NCBI GenBank assembly: GCA_028622995.1
Contig: JAJQJQ010000004.1
Coordinates: forward strand, 8,246,001-8,310,000
Direction: 5' to 3'
Length of the DNA: 64,000 nt
Source: Panagrolaimus kolymaensis
Taxonomy: Eukaryota; Nematoda; Chromadorea; Rhabditida; Panagrolaimidae
Shown: piece after piece, positions 1 to 13,000 of the stretch
Layout of the letters: each line of letters opens with the position of its first letter
Numbering within the stretch: the first letter of the stretch is position 1
The notes under the pieces: model-generated
What the model was told of the DNA's origin: nothing
Seen by the model: the letters and a program-made list of their open reading frames with translations, nothing else
The model's database searches: none
Made by a program: the position numbers and the translations under genes

Positions 1-30
1 AGCTTAATAATTTAAAAATCTCGCCCTTAC

Positions 31-42
31 TAAATCGATTTA
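31..42. other. Perfect 12-bp palindrome TAAATCGATTTA, present in nearly every monomer
   Basis: This is the first of about 470 copies. The 12 bases equal their own reverse complement and contain a ClaI site (ATCGAT), followed directly by an overlapping ATTTAAAT. Departures are few and shared by descent: AAATGGATTT (for example at about 577, 710, 3703, 4250, 32373, 52500), AAATTGATTT (about 18930, 20017, 27081) and CGATTAAAAT (about 10373, 12683, 14448, 16625, 25458). ATCGAT is the core bound by some animal factors such as Cut/Onecut and DREF. That is family knowledge only; no binding is shown here. Confidence 0.9.
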
Positions 43-52
43 AATAAAATTC

Positions 53-61
53 TTTTTTTTT
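53..61 (+). other. Homopolymer T tract of the monomer (T9), main site of length change
   Basis: The tract lies between AAATAAAATTC and CTGAAC in every unit. T9 dominates the left 25 kb. The 8-base form TTTATTTT marks 17.7-18.96 kb, 25.88-27.1 kb and much of 27-40 kb and 51-64 kb. T8 occurs in scattered units (about 27507, 28590, 31450, 31715, 32530, 36316, 53335). T10 is frequent from about 39.3 to 51 kb. TTTGTTTT occurs once, near 29542. These changes explain most of the 135-137 bp variation in unit length. As poly(dT) it should disfavour nucleosomes and would stop RNA polymerase III on the + strand; both are inferences. Confidence 0.9.
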
Positions 62-134
62 CTGAACTTTATCTCATTTTTATGGCAGACAAAAAATTGT
101 GAAGTTGGTTGAATAAAATAATTACCTAGCACAC

Positions 135-270
135 AAGCTTAATAATTTAAAAATCTCGCCCTTACTAAATCGATTTAAATAAAATTCTTTTTTTTTCTGA
201 ACCTTTATCTCATTTTTATGGAAGACAAAAAATTGTGAAGTTGGTTGAATAAAACATTAACTCTGAACAG
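135..270 (+). repeat. Representative A1 monomer, counted from its HindIII site
   Basis: Reading from AAGCTT at 135, this unit shows the standard layout: AATAATTT and A5 (monomer bases 7-19), TCTCGCCC (20-27), the TAAATCGATTTA palindrome near bases 31-43, AAATAAAATTC, T9 (about 54-62), CTGAACC, TTTATCTCA, TTTTTA, TGGCAGAC (GGAAGAC here, a one-base variant at about 221), cassette 1 type A1 (about 93-109), and the TTGAATAAAA linker. Cassette 2 in this copy is B2, so the next HindIII site is missing and the unit ends in GAGGCTT. It is an A1-B2 mosaic. Use it as the phase reference for the other entries. Confidence 0.93.
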
Positions 271-1167
271 AGGCTTACTAAATTAAAAATCTCGCCCTTA
301 CTAAATCGATTTAAATAAAATTCTTTTTTTTTCTGAACCTTTATCTCATTTTTATGGCAGACAAAAAATTGTGAAGTTGGTTGAATAAAATAATTACCTA
401 GCACACAAGCTTATTAATTTAAAAATCTCGCCCTTACTAAATCGATTTAAATAAAATTCTTTTTTTTTCTGAACCTTTATCTCATTTTTATGGCAGACAA
501 AAAATTGTGAAGTTGGTTGAATAAAATAATTACCTAGCACACAAGCTTATTAATTTAAAAATCTCGCCCTTACTAAATGGATTTAAAAAAAATTCTTTTT
601 TTTTCTGAACCTTTATCTCATTTTTATGGCAGACAAAAAATTGTGAAGTTGGTTGAATAAAATAATTACCTAGCACACAAGCTTAATAATTTAAAAATCT
701 CGCCCTTACTAAATGGATTTAAAAAAAATTCTTTTTTTTTCTGAACCTTTATCTCATTTTTATGGCAGACAAAAAATTGTGAAGTTGGTTGAATAAAATA
801 ATTACCTAGCACACAAGCTTAATAATTTAAAAATCTCGCCCTTACTAAATCGATTTAAATAAAATTCTTTTTTTTTCTGAACCTTTATCTCATTTTTATG
901 GAAGACAAAAAATTGTGAAGTTGGTTGAATAAAACATTAACTCTGAACAGAGGCTTACTAAATTAAAAATCTCGCCCTTACTAAATCGATTTAAATAAAA
1001 TTCTTTTTTTTTCTGAACCTTTATCTCATTTTTATGGCAGACAAAAAATTGTGAAGTTGGTTGAATAAAATAATTACCTAGCACACAAGCTTAATAATTT
1101 AAAAATCTCGCCCTTACTAAATCGATTTAAATAAAATTCTTTTTTTTTCTGAACCTTTATCTCATTT

Positions 1168-1303
1168 TTATGGCAGACTAAATTTTCTAATTTTTGTTGA
1201 ATAAAACATTAACTCTGAACAGAGGCTTACTAATTTAAAAATCTCGCCCTTACTAAATCGATTTAAATAAAATTCTTTTTTTTTCTGAACCTTTATCTCA
1301 TTT
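1168..1303 (+). repeat. Representative B1-B2 monomer without a HindIII site
   Basis: After GGCAGAC the unit carries cassette B1 (taaattttctaatttttg), the linker TTGAATAAAA, and cassette B2 (cattaactctgaacagagg) ending in GGCTTACTAA instead of AAGCTT. Compared base by base with A1-A2, B1 differs at 8 of 17 positions and B2 at about 9 of 18, with no gap, while the rest of the unit is essentially identical. Similar units sit at 1848, 2256, 2664, 3072, 7016, 8240 and 10823 in the left part of the array. B1 has local dialects: tatatttt (about 3752, 4296, 5520, 6744), ttaatttt (about 18975, 20062, 32284) and aaaatttt (27 kb onward). Confidence 0.92.
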
Positions 1304-1679
1304 TTATGGCAGACAAAAAATTGTGAAGTTGATTGAATAAAATAATTACTTAGCACACAAGCTTACTAATTTAAAAATCTCGCCCTTACTAAATCGATTT
1401 AAATAAAATTCTTTTTTTTTCTGAACCTTTATTTCATTTTTATGGCAGACAAAAAATTGTGAAGTTGGTTGAATAAAATAATTACCTAGCACACAAGCTT
1501 AATAATTTAAAAATCTCGCCCTTACTAAATCGATTTAAATAAAATTCTTTTTTTTTCTGAACCTTTATCTCATTTTTATGGCAGACAAAAAATTGTGAAG
1601 TTGGTTGAATAAAATAATTACCTAGCACACAAGCTTAATAATTTAAAAATCTCGCCCTTACTAAATCGATTTAAATAAA

Positions 1680-3480
1680 ATTCTTTTTTTTTCTGAACCT
1701 TTATCTCATTTTTATGGCAGACAAAAAATTGTGAAGTTGGTTGAATAAAATAATTACCTAGCACACAAGCTTAATAATTTAAAAATCTCGCCCTTACTAA
1801 ATCGATTTAAATAAAATTCTTTTTTTTTCTGAACCTTTATCTCATTTTTATGGCAGACTAAATTTTCTAATTTTTGTTGAATAAAACATTAACTCTGAAC
1901 AGAGGCTTACTAATTTAAAAATCTCGCCCTTACTAAATCGATTTAAATAAAATTCTTTTTTTTTCTGAACCTTTATCTCATTTTTATGGCAGACAAAAAA
2001 TTGTGAAGTTGGTTGAATAAAATAATTACCTAGCACACAAGCTTATTAATTTAAAAATCTCGCCCTTATTAAATCGATTTAAATAAAATTCTTTTTTTTT
2101 CTGAACCTTTATCTCATTTTTATGGCAGACAAAAAATTGTGAAGTTGATTGAATAAAATAATTACCTAGCACACAAGCTTAATAATTTAAAAATCTCGCC
2201 CTTACTAAATCGATTTAAATAAAATTCTTTTTTTTTCTGAACCTTTATCTCATTTTTATGGCAGACTAAATTTTCTAATTTTTGTTGAATAAAACATTAA
2301 CTCTGAACAGAGGCTTACTAATTTAAAAATCTCGCCCTTACTAAATCGATTTAAATAAAATTCTTTTTTTTTCTGAACCTTTATCTCATTTTTATGGCAG
2401 ACAAAAAATTGTGAAGTTGATTGAATAAAATAATTACTTAGCACACAAGCTTACTAATTTAAAAATCTCGCCCTTACTAAATCGATTTAAATAAAATTCT
2501 TTTTTTTTCTGAACCTTTATTTCATTTTTATGGCAGACAAAAAATTGTGAAGTTGGTTGAATAAAATAATTACCTAGCACACAAGCTTAATAATTTAAAA
2601 ATCTCGCCCTTACTAAATCGATTTAAATAAAATTCTTTTTTTTTCTGAACCTTTATCTCATTTTTATGGCAGACTAAATTTTCTAATTTTTGTTGAATAA
2701 AACATTAACTCTGAACAGAGGCTTACTAATTTAAAAATCTCGCCCTTACTAAATCGATTTAAATAAAATTCTTTTTTTTTCTGAACCTTTATCTCATTTT
2801 TATGGCAGACAAAAAATTGTGAAGTTGGTTGAATAAAATAATTACCTAGCACACAAGCTTATTAATTTAAAAATCTCGCCCTTATTAAATCGATTTAAAT
2901 AAAATTCTTTTTTTTTCTGAACCTTTATCTCATTTTTATGGCAGACAAAAAATTGTGAAGTTGATTGAATAAAATAATTACCTAGCACACAAGCTTAATA
3001 ATTTAAAAATCTCGCCCTTACTAAATCGATTTAAATAAAATTCTTTTTTTTTCTGAACCTTTATCTCATTTTTATGGCAGACTAAATTTTCTAATTTTTG
3101 TTGAATAAAACATTAACTCTGAACAGAGGCTTACTAATTTAAAAATCTCGCCCTTACTAAATCGATTTAAATAAAATTCTTTTTTTTTCTGAACCTTTAT
3201 CTCATTTTTATGGCAGACAAAAAATTGTGAAGTTGATTGAATAAAATAATTACTTAGCACACAAGCTTACTAATTTAAAAATCTCGCCCTTACTAAATCG
3301 ATTTAAATAAAATTCTTTTTTTTTCTGAACCTTTATTTCATTTTTATGGCAGACAAAAAATTGTGAAGTTGGTTGAATAAAATAATTACCTAGCACACAA
3401 GCTTAATAATTTAAAAATCTCGCCCTTACTAAATCGATTTAAATAAAATTCTTTTTTTTTCTGAACCTTTATCTCATTTT
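1680..3480 (+). repeat. Tandem duplication, period 816 bp (6 monomers)
   Basis: Units at 1848-2663 recur at 2664-3479 with the same order of variants: a B1-B2 unit, a TTATTAAATCG unit with GATTGAAT, then the QSTS-type B1-B2 unit (2256 and 3072) followed by an ACTTAGC unit and an ATTTCATTT unit in one copy arrangement. The match begins about 170 bp before 1848 and stops where 3480 carries A1 but 2664 carries B1. The end points are read by eye and are good to about one variable site. Confidence 0.8.
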
Positions 3481-4109
3481 TATGGCAGACAAAAAATTGT
3501 GAAGTTGGTTGAATAAAATAATTACCTAGCACACAAGCTTAATAATTTAAAAATCTCGCCCTTACTAAATCGATTTAAATAAAATTCTTTTTTTTTCTGA
3601 ACCTTTATCTCATTTTTATGGCAGACAAAAAATTGTGAAGTTGGTTGAATAAAATAATTACCTAGCACACAAGCTTATTAATTTAAAAATCTCGCCCTTA
3701 CTAAATGGATTTAAAAAAAATTCTTTTTTTTTCTGAACCTTTATCTCATTTTTATGGCAGACTATATTTTCTAATTTTTGTTGAATAAAACATTAACTCT
3801 GAACAGAGGCTTACTAAATTAAAAATCTCGCCCTTACTAAATCGATTTAAATAAAATTCTTTTTTTTTCTGAACCTTTATCTCATTTTTATGGCAGACAA
3901 AAAATTGTGAAGTTGGATGAATAAAATAATTACCTAGCACACAAGCTTAATAATTTAAAAATCTCGCCCTTACTAAATCGATTTAAATAAAATTCTTTTT
4001 TTTTCTGAACCTTTATCTCATTTTTATGGCAGACAAAAAATTGTGAAGTTGGTTGAATAAAACATTAACTCTGAACAGAGGCTTACTAAATTAAAAATCT
4101 CGCCCTTAC

Positions 4110-7015
4110 TAAATCGATTTAAATAAAATTCTTTTTTTTTCTGAACCTTTATCTCATTTTTATGGCAGACAAAAAATTGTGAAGTTGGTTGAATAAAATA
4201 ATTACCTAGCACACAAGCTTATTAATTTAAAAATCTCGCCCTTACTAAATGGATTTAAAAAAAATTCTTTTTTTTTCTGAACCTTTATCTCATTTTTATG
4301 GCAGACTATATTTTCTAATTTTTGTTGAATAAAACATTAACTCTGAACAGAGGCTTACTAAATTAAAAATCTCGCCCTTACTAAATCGATTTAAATAAAA
4401 TTCTTTTTTTTTCTGAACCTTTATTTCATTTTTATGGCAGACAAAAAATTGTGAAGTTGGTTGAATAAAATAATTACCTAGCACACAAGCTTAATAATTT
4501 AAAAATCTCGCCCTTACTAAATCGATTTAAATAAAATTCTTTTTTTTTCTGAACCTTTATCTCATTTTTATGGCAGACAAAAAATTGTGAAGTTGGTTGA
4601 ATAAAACATTAACTCTGAACAGAGGCTTACTAAATTAAAAATCTCGCCCTTACTAAATCGATTTAAATAAAATTCTTTTTTTTTCTGAACCTTTATCTCA
4701 TTTTTATGGCAGACAAAAAATTGTGAAGTTGGTTGAATAAAATAATTACCTATCACACAAGCTTATTAATTTAAAAATCTCGCCCTTACTAAATCGATTT
4801 AAATAAAATTCTTTTTTTTTCTGAACCTTTATCTCATTTTTATGGCAGACAAAAAATTGTGAAGTTGGTTGAATAAAATAATTACCTATCACACAAGCTT
4901 ATTAATTTAAAAATCTCGCCCTTACTAAATCGATTTAAATAAAATTCTTTTTTTTTCTGAACCTTTATCTCATTTTTATGGCAGACAAAAAATTGTGAAG
5001 TTGGTTGAATAAAATAATTACCTAGCACACAAGCTTAATAAATTAAAAATCTCGCCCTTACTAAATCGATTTAAATAAAATTCTTTTTTTTTCTGAACCT
5101 TTATCTCATTTTTATGGCAGACAAAAAATTGTGAAGTTGGTTGAATAAAATAATTACCTATCACACAAGCTTATTAATTTAAAAATCTCGCCCTTACTAA
5201 ATCGATTTAAATAAAATTCTTTTTTTTTCTGAACCTTTATCTCATTTTTATGGCAGACAAAAAATTGTGAAGTTGGTTGAATAAAATAATTACCTATCAC
5301 ACAAGCTTATTAATTTAAAAATCTCGCCCTTACTAAATCGATTTAAATAAAATTCTTTTTTTTTCTGAACCTTTATCTCATTTTTATGGCAGACAAAAAA
5401 TTGTGAAGTTGGTTGAATAAAATAATTACCTAGCACACAAGCTTATTAATTTAAAAATCTCGCCCTTACTAAATGGATTTAAAAAAAATTCTTTTTTTTT
5501 CTGAACCTTTATCTCATTTTTATGGCAGACTATATTTTCTAATTTTTGTTGAATAAAACATTAACTCTGAACAGAGGCTTACTAAATTAAAAATCTCGCC
5601 CTTACTAAATCGATTTAAATAAAATTCTTTTTTTTTCTGAACCTTTATTTCATTTTTATGGCAGACAAAAAATTGTGAAGTTGGTTGAATAAAATAATTA
5701 CCTAGCACACAAGCTTAATAATTTAAAAATCTCGCCCTTACTAAATCGATTTAAATAAAATTCTTTTTTTTTCTGAACCTTTATCTCATTTTTATGGCAG
5801 ACAAAAAATTGTGAAGTTGGTTGAATAAAACATTAACTCTGAACAGAGGCTTACTAAATTAAAAATCTCGCCCTTACTAAATCGATTTAAATAAAATTCT
5901 TTTTTTTTCTGAACCTTTATCTCATTTTTATGGCAGACAAAAAATTGTGAAGTTGGTTGAATAAAATAATTACCTATCACACAAGCTTATTAATTTAAAA
6001 ATCTCGCCCTTACTAAATCGATTTAAATAAAATTCTTTTTTTTTCTGAACCTTTATCTCATTTTTATGGCAGACAAAAAATTGTGAAGTTGGTTGAATAA
6101 AATAATTACCTATCACACAAGCTTATTAATTTAAAAATCTCGCCCTTACTAAATCGATTTAAATAAAATTCTTTTTTTTTCTGAACCTTTATCTCATTTT
6201 TATGGCAGACAAAAAATTGTGAAGTTGGTTGAATAAAATAATTACCTAGCACACAAGCTTAATAAATTAAAAATCTCGCCCTTACTAAATCGATTTAAAT
6301 AAAATTCTTTTTTTTTCTGAACCTTTATCTCATTTTTATGGCAGACAAAAAATTGTGAAGTTGGTTGAATAAAATAATTACCTATCACACAAGCTTATTA
6401 ATTTAAAAATCTCGCCCTTACTAAATCGATTTAAATAAAATTCTTTTTTTTTCTGAACCTTTATCTCATTTTTATGGCAGACAAAAAATTGTGAAGTTGG
6501 TTGAATAAAATAATTACCTATCACACAAGCTTATTAATTTAAAAATCTCGCCCTTACTAAATCGATTTAAATAAAATTCTTTTTTTTTCTGAACCTTTAT
6601 CTCATTTTTATGGCAGACAAAAAATTGTGAAGTTGGTTGAATAAAATAATTACCTAGCACACAAGCTTATTAATTTAAAAATCTCGCCCTTACTAAATGG
6701 ATTTAAAAAAAATTCTTTTTTTTTCTGAACCTTTATCTCATTTTTATGGCAGACTATATTTTCTAATTTTTGTTGAATAAAACATTAACTCTGAACAGAG
6801 GCTTACTAAATTAAAAATCTCGCCCTTACTAAATCGATTTAAATAAAATTCTTTTTTTTTCTGAACCTTTATTTCATTTTTATGGCAGACAAAAAATTGT
6901 GAAGTTGGTTGAATAAAATAATTACCTAGCACACAAGCTTAATAATTTAAAAATCTCGCCCTTACTAAATCGATTTAAATAAAATTCTTTTTTTTTCTGA
7001 ACCTTTATCTCATTT
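4110..7015 (+). repeat. Tandem duplication, period 1224 bp (9 monomers), about 2.4 copies
   Basis: The block starting with the tatatttt B1-B2 unit at 4296 recurs at 5520 and 6744. The next A1-B2 unit at 4568 recurs at 5792. The rare TACCTATCACAC variant (about 4749, 4887 and 5159) recurs exactly 1224 bp downstream (about 5973, 6111, 6383). The AAATGGATTT marker at about 4250 precedes each copy. The third copy ends near 7015, where a taaatttt B1 unit replaces the expected A1. No mismatch was noticed between copies at the sites compared, suggesting a recent event. Confidence 0.87.
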
Positions 7016-9463
7016 TTATGGCAGACTAAATTTTCTAATTTTTGTTGAATAAAACATTAACTCTGAACAGAGGCTTACTAATTTAAAAATCTCGCCCTTA
7101 CTAAATCGATTTAAATAAAATTCTTTTTTTTTCTGAACCTTTATCTCATTTTTATGGCAGACAAAAAATTGTGAAGTTGGTTGAATAAAATAATTACCTA
7201 GCACACAAGCTTATTAATTTAAAAATCTCGCCCTTATTAAATCGATTTAAATTAAATTCTTTTTTTTTCTGAACCTTTATCTCATTTTTATGGCAGACAA
7301 AAAATTGTGAAGTTGGTTGAATAAAATAATTACCTAGCACACAAGCTTATTAATTTAAAAATCTCGCCCTTACTAAATGGATTTAAAAAAAATTCTTTTT
7401 TTTTCTGAACCTTTATCTCATTTTTATGGCAGACTATATTTTCTAATTTTTGTTGAATAAAACATTAACTCTGAACAGAGGCTTACTAAATTAAAAATCT
7501 CGCCCTTACTAAATCGATTTAAATAAAATTCTTTTTTTTTCTGAACCTTTATTTCATTTTTATGGCAGACAAAAAATTGTGAAGTTGGTTGAATAAAATA
7601 ATTACCTAGCACACAAGCTTAATAATTTAAAAATCTCGCCCTTACTAAATCGATTTAAATAAAATTCTTTTTTTTTCTGAACCTTTATCTCATTTTTATG
7701 GCAGACAAAAAATTGTGAAGTTGGTTGAATAAAACATTAACTCTGAACAGAGGCTTACTAAATTAAAAATCTCGCCCTTACTAAATCGATTTAAATAAAA
7801 TTCTTTTTTTTTCTGAACCTTTATTTCATTTTTATGGCAGACAAAAAATTGTGAAGTTGGTTGAATAAAATAATTACCTAGCACACAAGCTTAATAATTT
7901 AAAAATCTCGCCCTTACTAAATCGATTTAAATAAAATTCTTTTTTTTTCTGAACCTTTATCTCATTTTTATGGCAGACAAAAAATTGTGAAGTTGGTTGA
8001 ATAAAACATTAACTCTGAACAGAGGCTTACTAAATTAAAAATCTCGCCCTTACTAAATCGATTTAAATAAAATTCTTTTTTTTTCTGAACCTTTATCTCA
8101 TTTTTATGGCAGACAAAAAATTGTGAAGTTGGTTGAATAAAATAATTACCTAGCACACAAGCTTAATAATTTAAAAATCTCGCCCTTACTAAATCGATTT
8201 AAATAAAATTCTTTTTTTTTCTGAACCTTTATCTCATTTTTATGGCAGACTAAATTTTCTAATTTTTGTTGAATAAAACATTAACTCTGAACAGAGGCTT
8301 ACTAATTTAAAAATCTCGCCCTTACTAAATCGATTTAAATAAAATTCTTTTTTTTTCTGAACCTTTATCTCATTTTTATGGCAGACAAAAAATTGTGAAG
8401 TTGGTTGAATAAAATAATTACCTAGCACACAAGCTTATTAATTTAAAAATCTCGCCCTTATTAAATCGATTTAAATAAAATTCTTTTTTTTTCTGAACCT
8501 TTATCTCATTTTTATGGCAGACAAAAAATTGTGAAGTTGATTGAATAAAATAATTACCTAGCACACAAGCTTAATAATTTAAAAATCTCGCCCTTACTAA
8601 ATCGATTTAAATAAAATTCTTTTTTTTTCTGAACCTTTATCTCATTTTTATGGCAGACTAAATTTTCTAATTTTTGTTGAATAAAACATTAACTCTGAAC
8701 AGAGGCTTATTAATTTAAAAATCTCGCCCTTACTAAATCGATTTAAATAAAATTCTTTTTTTTTCTGAACCTTTATCTCATTTTTATCGCAGACAAAAAA
8801 TTGTGAAGTTGATTGAATAAAATAATTACTTAGCACACAAGCTTACTAATTTAAAAATCTCGCCCTTACTAAATCGATTTAAATAAAATTCTTTTTTTTT
8901 CTGAACCTTTATCTCATTTTTATGGCAGACTATATTTTCTAATTTTTGTTGAATAAAACATTAACTCTGAACAGAGGCTTACTAAATTAAAAATCTCGCC
9001 CTTACTAAATCGATTTAAATAAAATTCTTTTTTTTTCTGAACCTTTATCTCATTTTTATGGCAGACAAAAAATTGTGAAGTTGGTTGAATAAAATAATTA
9101 CCTAGCACACAAGCTTAATAATTTAAAAATCTCGCCCTTACTAAATCGATTTAAATAAAATTCTTTTTTTTTCTGAACCTTTATCTCATTTTTATGGCAG
9201 ACAAAAAATTGTGAAGTTGGTTGAATAAAACATTAACTCTGAACAGAGGCTTACTAAATTAAAAATCTCGCCCTTACTAAATCGATTTAAATAAAATTCT
9301 TTTTTTTTCTGAACCTTTATCTCATTTTTATGGCAGACAAAAAATTGTGAAGTTGGTTGAATAAAATAATTACCTAGCACACAAGCTTATTAATTTAAAA
9401 ATCTCGCCCTTACTAAATGGATTTAAAAAAAATTCTTTTTTTTTCTGAACCTTTATCTCATTT

Positions 9464-10700
9464 TTATGGCAGACTATATTTTCTAATTTTTGTTGAATAA
9501 AACATTAACTCTGAACAGAGGCTTACTAATTTAAAAATCTCGCCCTTACTAAATCGATTTAAATAAAATTCTTTTTTTTTCTGAACCTTTATCTCATTTT
9601 TATGGCAGACAAAAAATTGTGAAGTTGGTTGAATAAAATAATTACCTAGCACACAAGCTTATTAATTTAAAAATCTCGCCCTTATTAAATCGATTTAAAT
9701 AAAATTCTTTTTTTTTCTGAACCTTTATCTCATTTTTATGGCAGACAAAAAATTGTGAAGTTGATTGAATAAAATAATTACCTAGCACACAAGCTTAATA
9801 ATTTAAAAATCTCGCCCTTACTAAATCGATTTAAATAAAATTCTTTTTTTTTCTGAACCTTTATCTCATTTTTATGGCAGACAAAAAATTGTGAAGTTGG
9901 TTGAATAAAACATTAACTCTGAACAGAGGCTTACTAAATTAAAAATCTCGCCCTTACTAAATCGATTTAAATAAAATTCTTTTTTTTTCTGAACCTTTAT
10001 CTCATTTTTATGGCAGACAAAAAATTGTGAAGTTGGTTGAATAAAATAATTACTTAGCACAACAGCTTACTAATTTAAAAATCTCGCCCTTACTAAATCG
10101 ATTTAAATAAAATTCTTTTTTTTTCTGAACCTTTATCTCATTTTTATGGCAGACAAAAAATTGTGAAGTTGGTTGAATAAAATAATTACTTAGCACACAA
10201 GCTTACTAATTTAAAAATCTCGCCCTTACTAAATCGATTTAAATAAATTTCTTTTTTTTTCTGAACCTTTATCTCGTTTTTATGGCAGACAAAAAATTGT
10301 GAAGTTGGTTGAATAAAATAATTACTTAGCACACAAGCTTACTAATTTAAAAATCTCGCCCTTACTAAATCGATTAAAATAAAATTCTTTTTTTTTCTGA
10401 ACCTTTGTCTCATTTTTATGGCAGACAAAAAATTGTGAAGTTGGTTGAATAAAATAATTACCTAGCAAACAAGCTTAATAATTTAAAAATCTCGCCCTTA
10501 CTAAATCGATTTAAATAAAATTCTTTTTTTTTCTGAACTTTATCTCATTTTTATGGCAGACAAAAAATTGTGAAGTTGGTTGAATAAAACATTAACTCTG
10601 AACAGAGGCTTACTAAATTAAAAATCTCGCCCTTACTAAATCGATTTAAATAAAATTCTTTTTTTTTCTGAACCTTTATCTCATTTTTATGGCAGACAAA
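9464..10700 (+). repeat. 1.2-1.3 kb block repeated at 13542-14770 (4078 bp apart), core also at 12183
   Basis: Ordered markers in the block are: tatatttt B1 unit, TTATTAAATCG unit, GATTGAAT unit, A1-B2 unit at 9872, CACAACAGCTTAC near 10058, TCTCGTTTTTATGG near 10273, CGATTAAAATAAAA with CTTTGTCTCATT near 10373-10410, and the one-base-deleted CTGAACTTTATC near 10533. The same series appears from 13542, 4078 bp away, with one difference noted (AGCAAAC near 10466 against AGCACAC near 14544). A six-unit core from 9872 also appears from 12183, 2311 bp away. Part of it appears again near 16310-16640 and 25280-25470. Confidence 0.82.
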
Positions 10701-12182
10701 AAATTGTGAAGTTGGTTGAATAAAATAATTACCTAGCACACAAGCTTAATAATTTAAAAATCTCGCCCTTACTAAATCGATTTAAATAAAATTCTTTTTT
10801 TTTCTGAACCTTTATCTCATTTTTATGGCAGACTAAATTTTCTAATTTTTGTTGAATAAAACATTAACTCTGAACAGAGGCTTACTAATTTAAAAATCTC
10901 GCCCTTACTAAATCGATTTAAATAAAATTCTTTTTTTTTCTGAACCTTTATCTCATTTTTATGGCAGACAAAAAATTGTGAAGTTGGTTGAATAAAATAA
11001 TTACCTAGCACACAAGCTTATTAATTTAAAAATCTCGCCCTTATTAAATCGATTTAAATAAAATTCTTTTTTTTTCTGAACCTTTATCTCATTTTTATGG
11101 CAGACAAAAAATTGTGAAGTTGATTGAATAAAATAATTACCTAGCACACAAGCTTAATAATTTAAAAATCTCGCCCTTACTAAATCGATTTAAATAAAAT
11201 TCTTTTTTTTTCTGAACCTTTATCTCATTTTTATCGCAGACAAAAAATTGTGAAGTTGATTGAATAAAATCATTACTTAGCACACAAGCTTACTAATTTA
11301 AAAATCTCGCCCTTACTAAATCGATTTAAATAAAATTCTTTTTTTTTCTGAACCTTTATCTCATTTTTATGGCAGACTATATTTTCTAATTTTTGTTGAA
11401 TAAAACATTAACTCTGAACAGAGGCTTACTAAATTAAAAATCTCGCCCTTACTAAATCGATTTAAATAAAATTCTTTTTTTTTCTGAACCTTTATCTCAT
11501 TTTTATGTCAGACAAAAAATTGTGAAGTTGGTTGAATAAAATAATTACCTAGCACACAAGCTTAATAATTTAAAAATCTCGCCCTTACTAAATCGATTTA
11601 AATAAAATTCTTTTTTTTTCTGAACCTTTATCTCATTTTTATGGCAGACAAAAAATTGTGAAGTTGGTTGAATAAAACATTAACTCTGAACAGAGGCTTA
11701 CTAAATTAAAAATCTCGCCCTTACTAAATCGATTTAAATAAAATTCTTTTTTTTTCTGAACCTTTATCTCATTTTTATGGCAGACAAAAAATTGTGAAGT
11801 TGGTTGAATAAAATAATTACCTAGCACACAAGCTTATTAATTTAAAAATCTCGCCCTTACTAAATGGATTTAAAAAAAATTCTTTTTTTTTCTGAACCTT
11901 TATCTCATTTTTATGGCAGACTATATTTTCTAATTTTTGTTGAATAAAACATTAACTCTGAACAGAGGCTTACTAATTTAAAAATCTCGCCCTTACTAAA
12001 TCGATTTAAATAAAATTCTTTTTTTTTCTGAACCTTTATCTCATTTTTATGGCAGACAAAAAATTGTGAAGTTGATTGAATAAAATAATTACCTAGCACA
12101 CAAGCTTAATAATTTAAAAATCTCGCCCTTACTAAATCGATTTAAATAAAATTCTTTTTTTTTCTGAACCTTTATCTCATTT

Positions 12183-13000
12183 TTATGGCAGACAAAAAAT
12201 TGTGAAGTTGGTTGAATAAAACATTAACTCTGAACAGAGGCTTACTAAATTAAAAATCTCGCCCTTACTAAATCGATTTAAATAAAATTCTTTTTTTTTC
12301 TGAACCTTTATCTCATTTTTATGGCAGACAAAAAATTGTGAAGTTGGTTGAATAAAATAATTACTTAGCACAACAGCTTACTAATTTAAAAATCTCGCCC
12401 TTACTAAATCGATTTAAATAAAATTCTTTTTTTTTCTGAACCTTTATCTCATTTTTATGGCAGACAAAAAATTGTGAAGTTGGTTGAATAAAATAATTAC
12501 TTAGCACACAAGCTTACTAATTTAAAAATCTCGCCCTTACTAAATCGATTTAAATAAATTTCTTTTTTTTTCTGAACCTTTATCTCGTTTTTATGGCAGA
12601 CAAAAAATTGTGAAGTTGGTTGAATAAAATAATTACTTAGCACACAAGCTTACTAATTTAAAAATCTCGCCCTTACTAAATCGATTAAAATAAAATTCTT
12701 TTTTTTTCTGAACCTTTGTCTCATTTTTATGGCAGACAAAAAATTGTGAAGTTGGTTGAATAAAATAATTACCTAGCACACAAGCTTAATAATTTAAAAA
12801 TCTCGCCCTTACTAAATCGATTTAAATAAAATTCTTTTTTTTTCTGAACTTTATCTCATTTTTATGGCAGACAAAAAATTGTGAAGTTGGTTGAATAAAA
12901 CATTAACTCTGAACAGAGGCTTACTAAATTAAAAATCTCGCCCTTACTAAATCGATTTAAATAAAATTCTTTTTTTTTCTGAACCTTTATCTCATTTTTA
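12183..13000 (+). repeat. Second copy of the six-unit marker block
   Basis: This copy carries CACAACAGCTTAC near 12369, TCTCGTTTTTATGG near 12584, CGATTAAAATAAAA plus CTTTGTCTC near 12683-12720, and CTGAACTTTATC near 12846, in the order seen from 9872. It is preceded by a tatatttt B1 unit at 11911 and a GATTGAAT unit, one unit shorter than the block upstream of 9872. The next unit, at 12998, carries the private base change AACACTGAAC. Confidence 0.82.

Noticed and set aside
53..61. T9 tract as a rho-independent terminator
   Set aside because: No GC-rich hairpin stands before it; the upstream sequence is AAATAAAATTC. The same tract occurs in every unit as part of the repeat.
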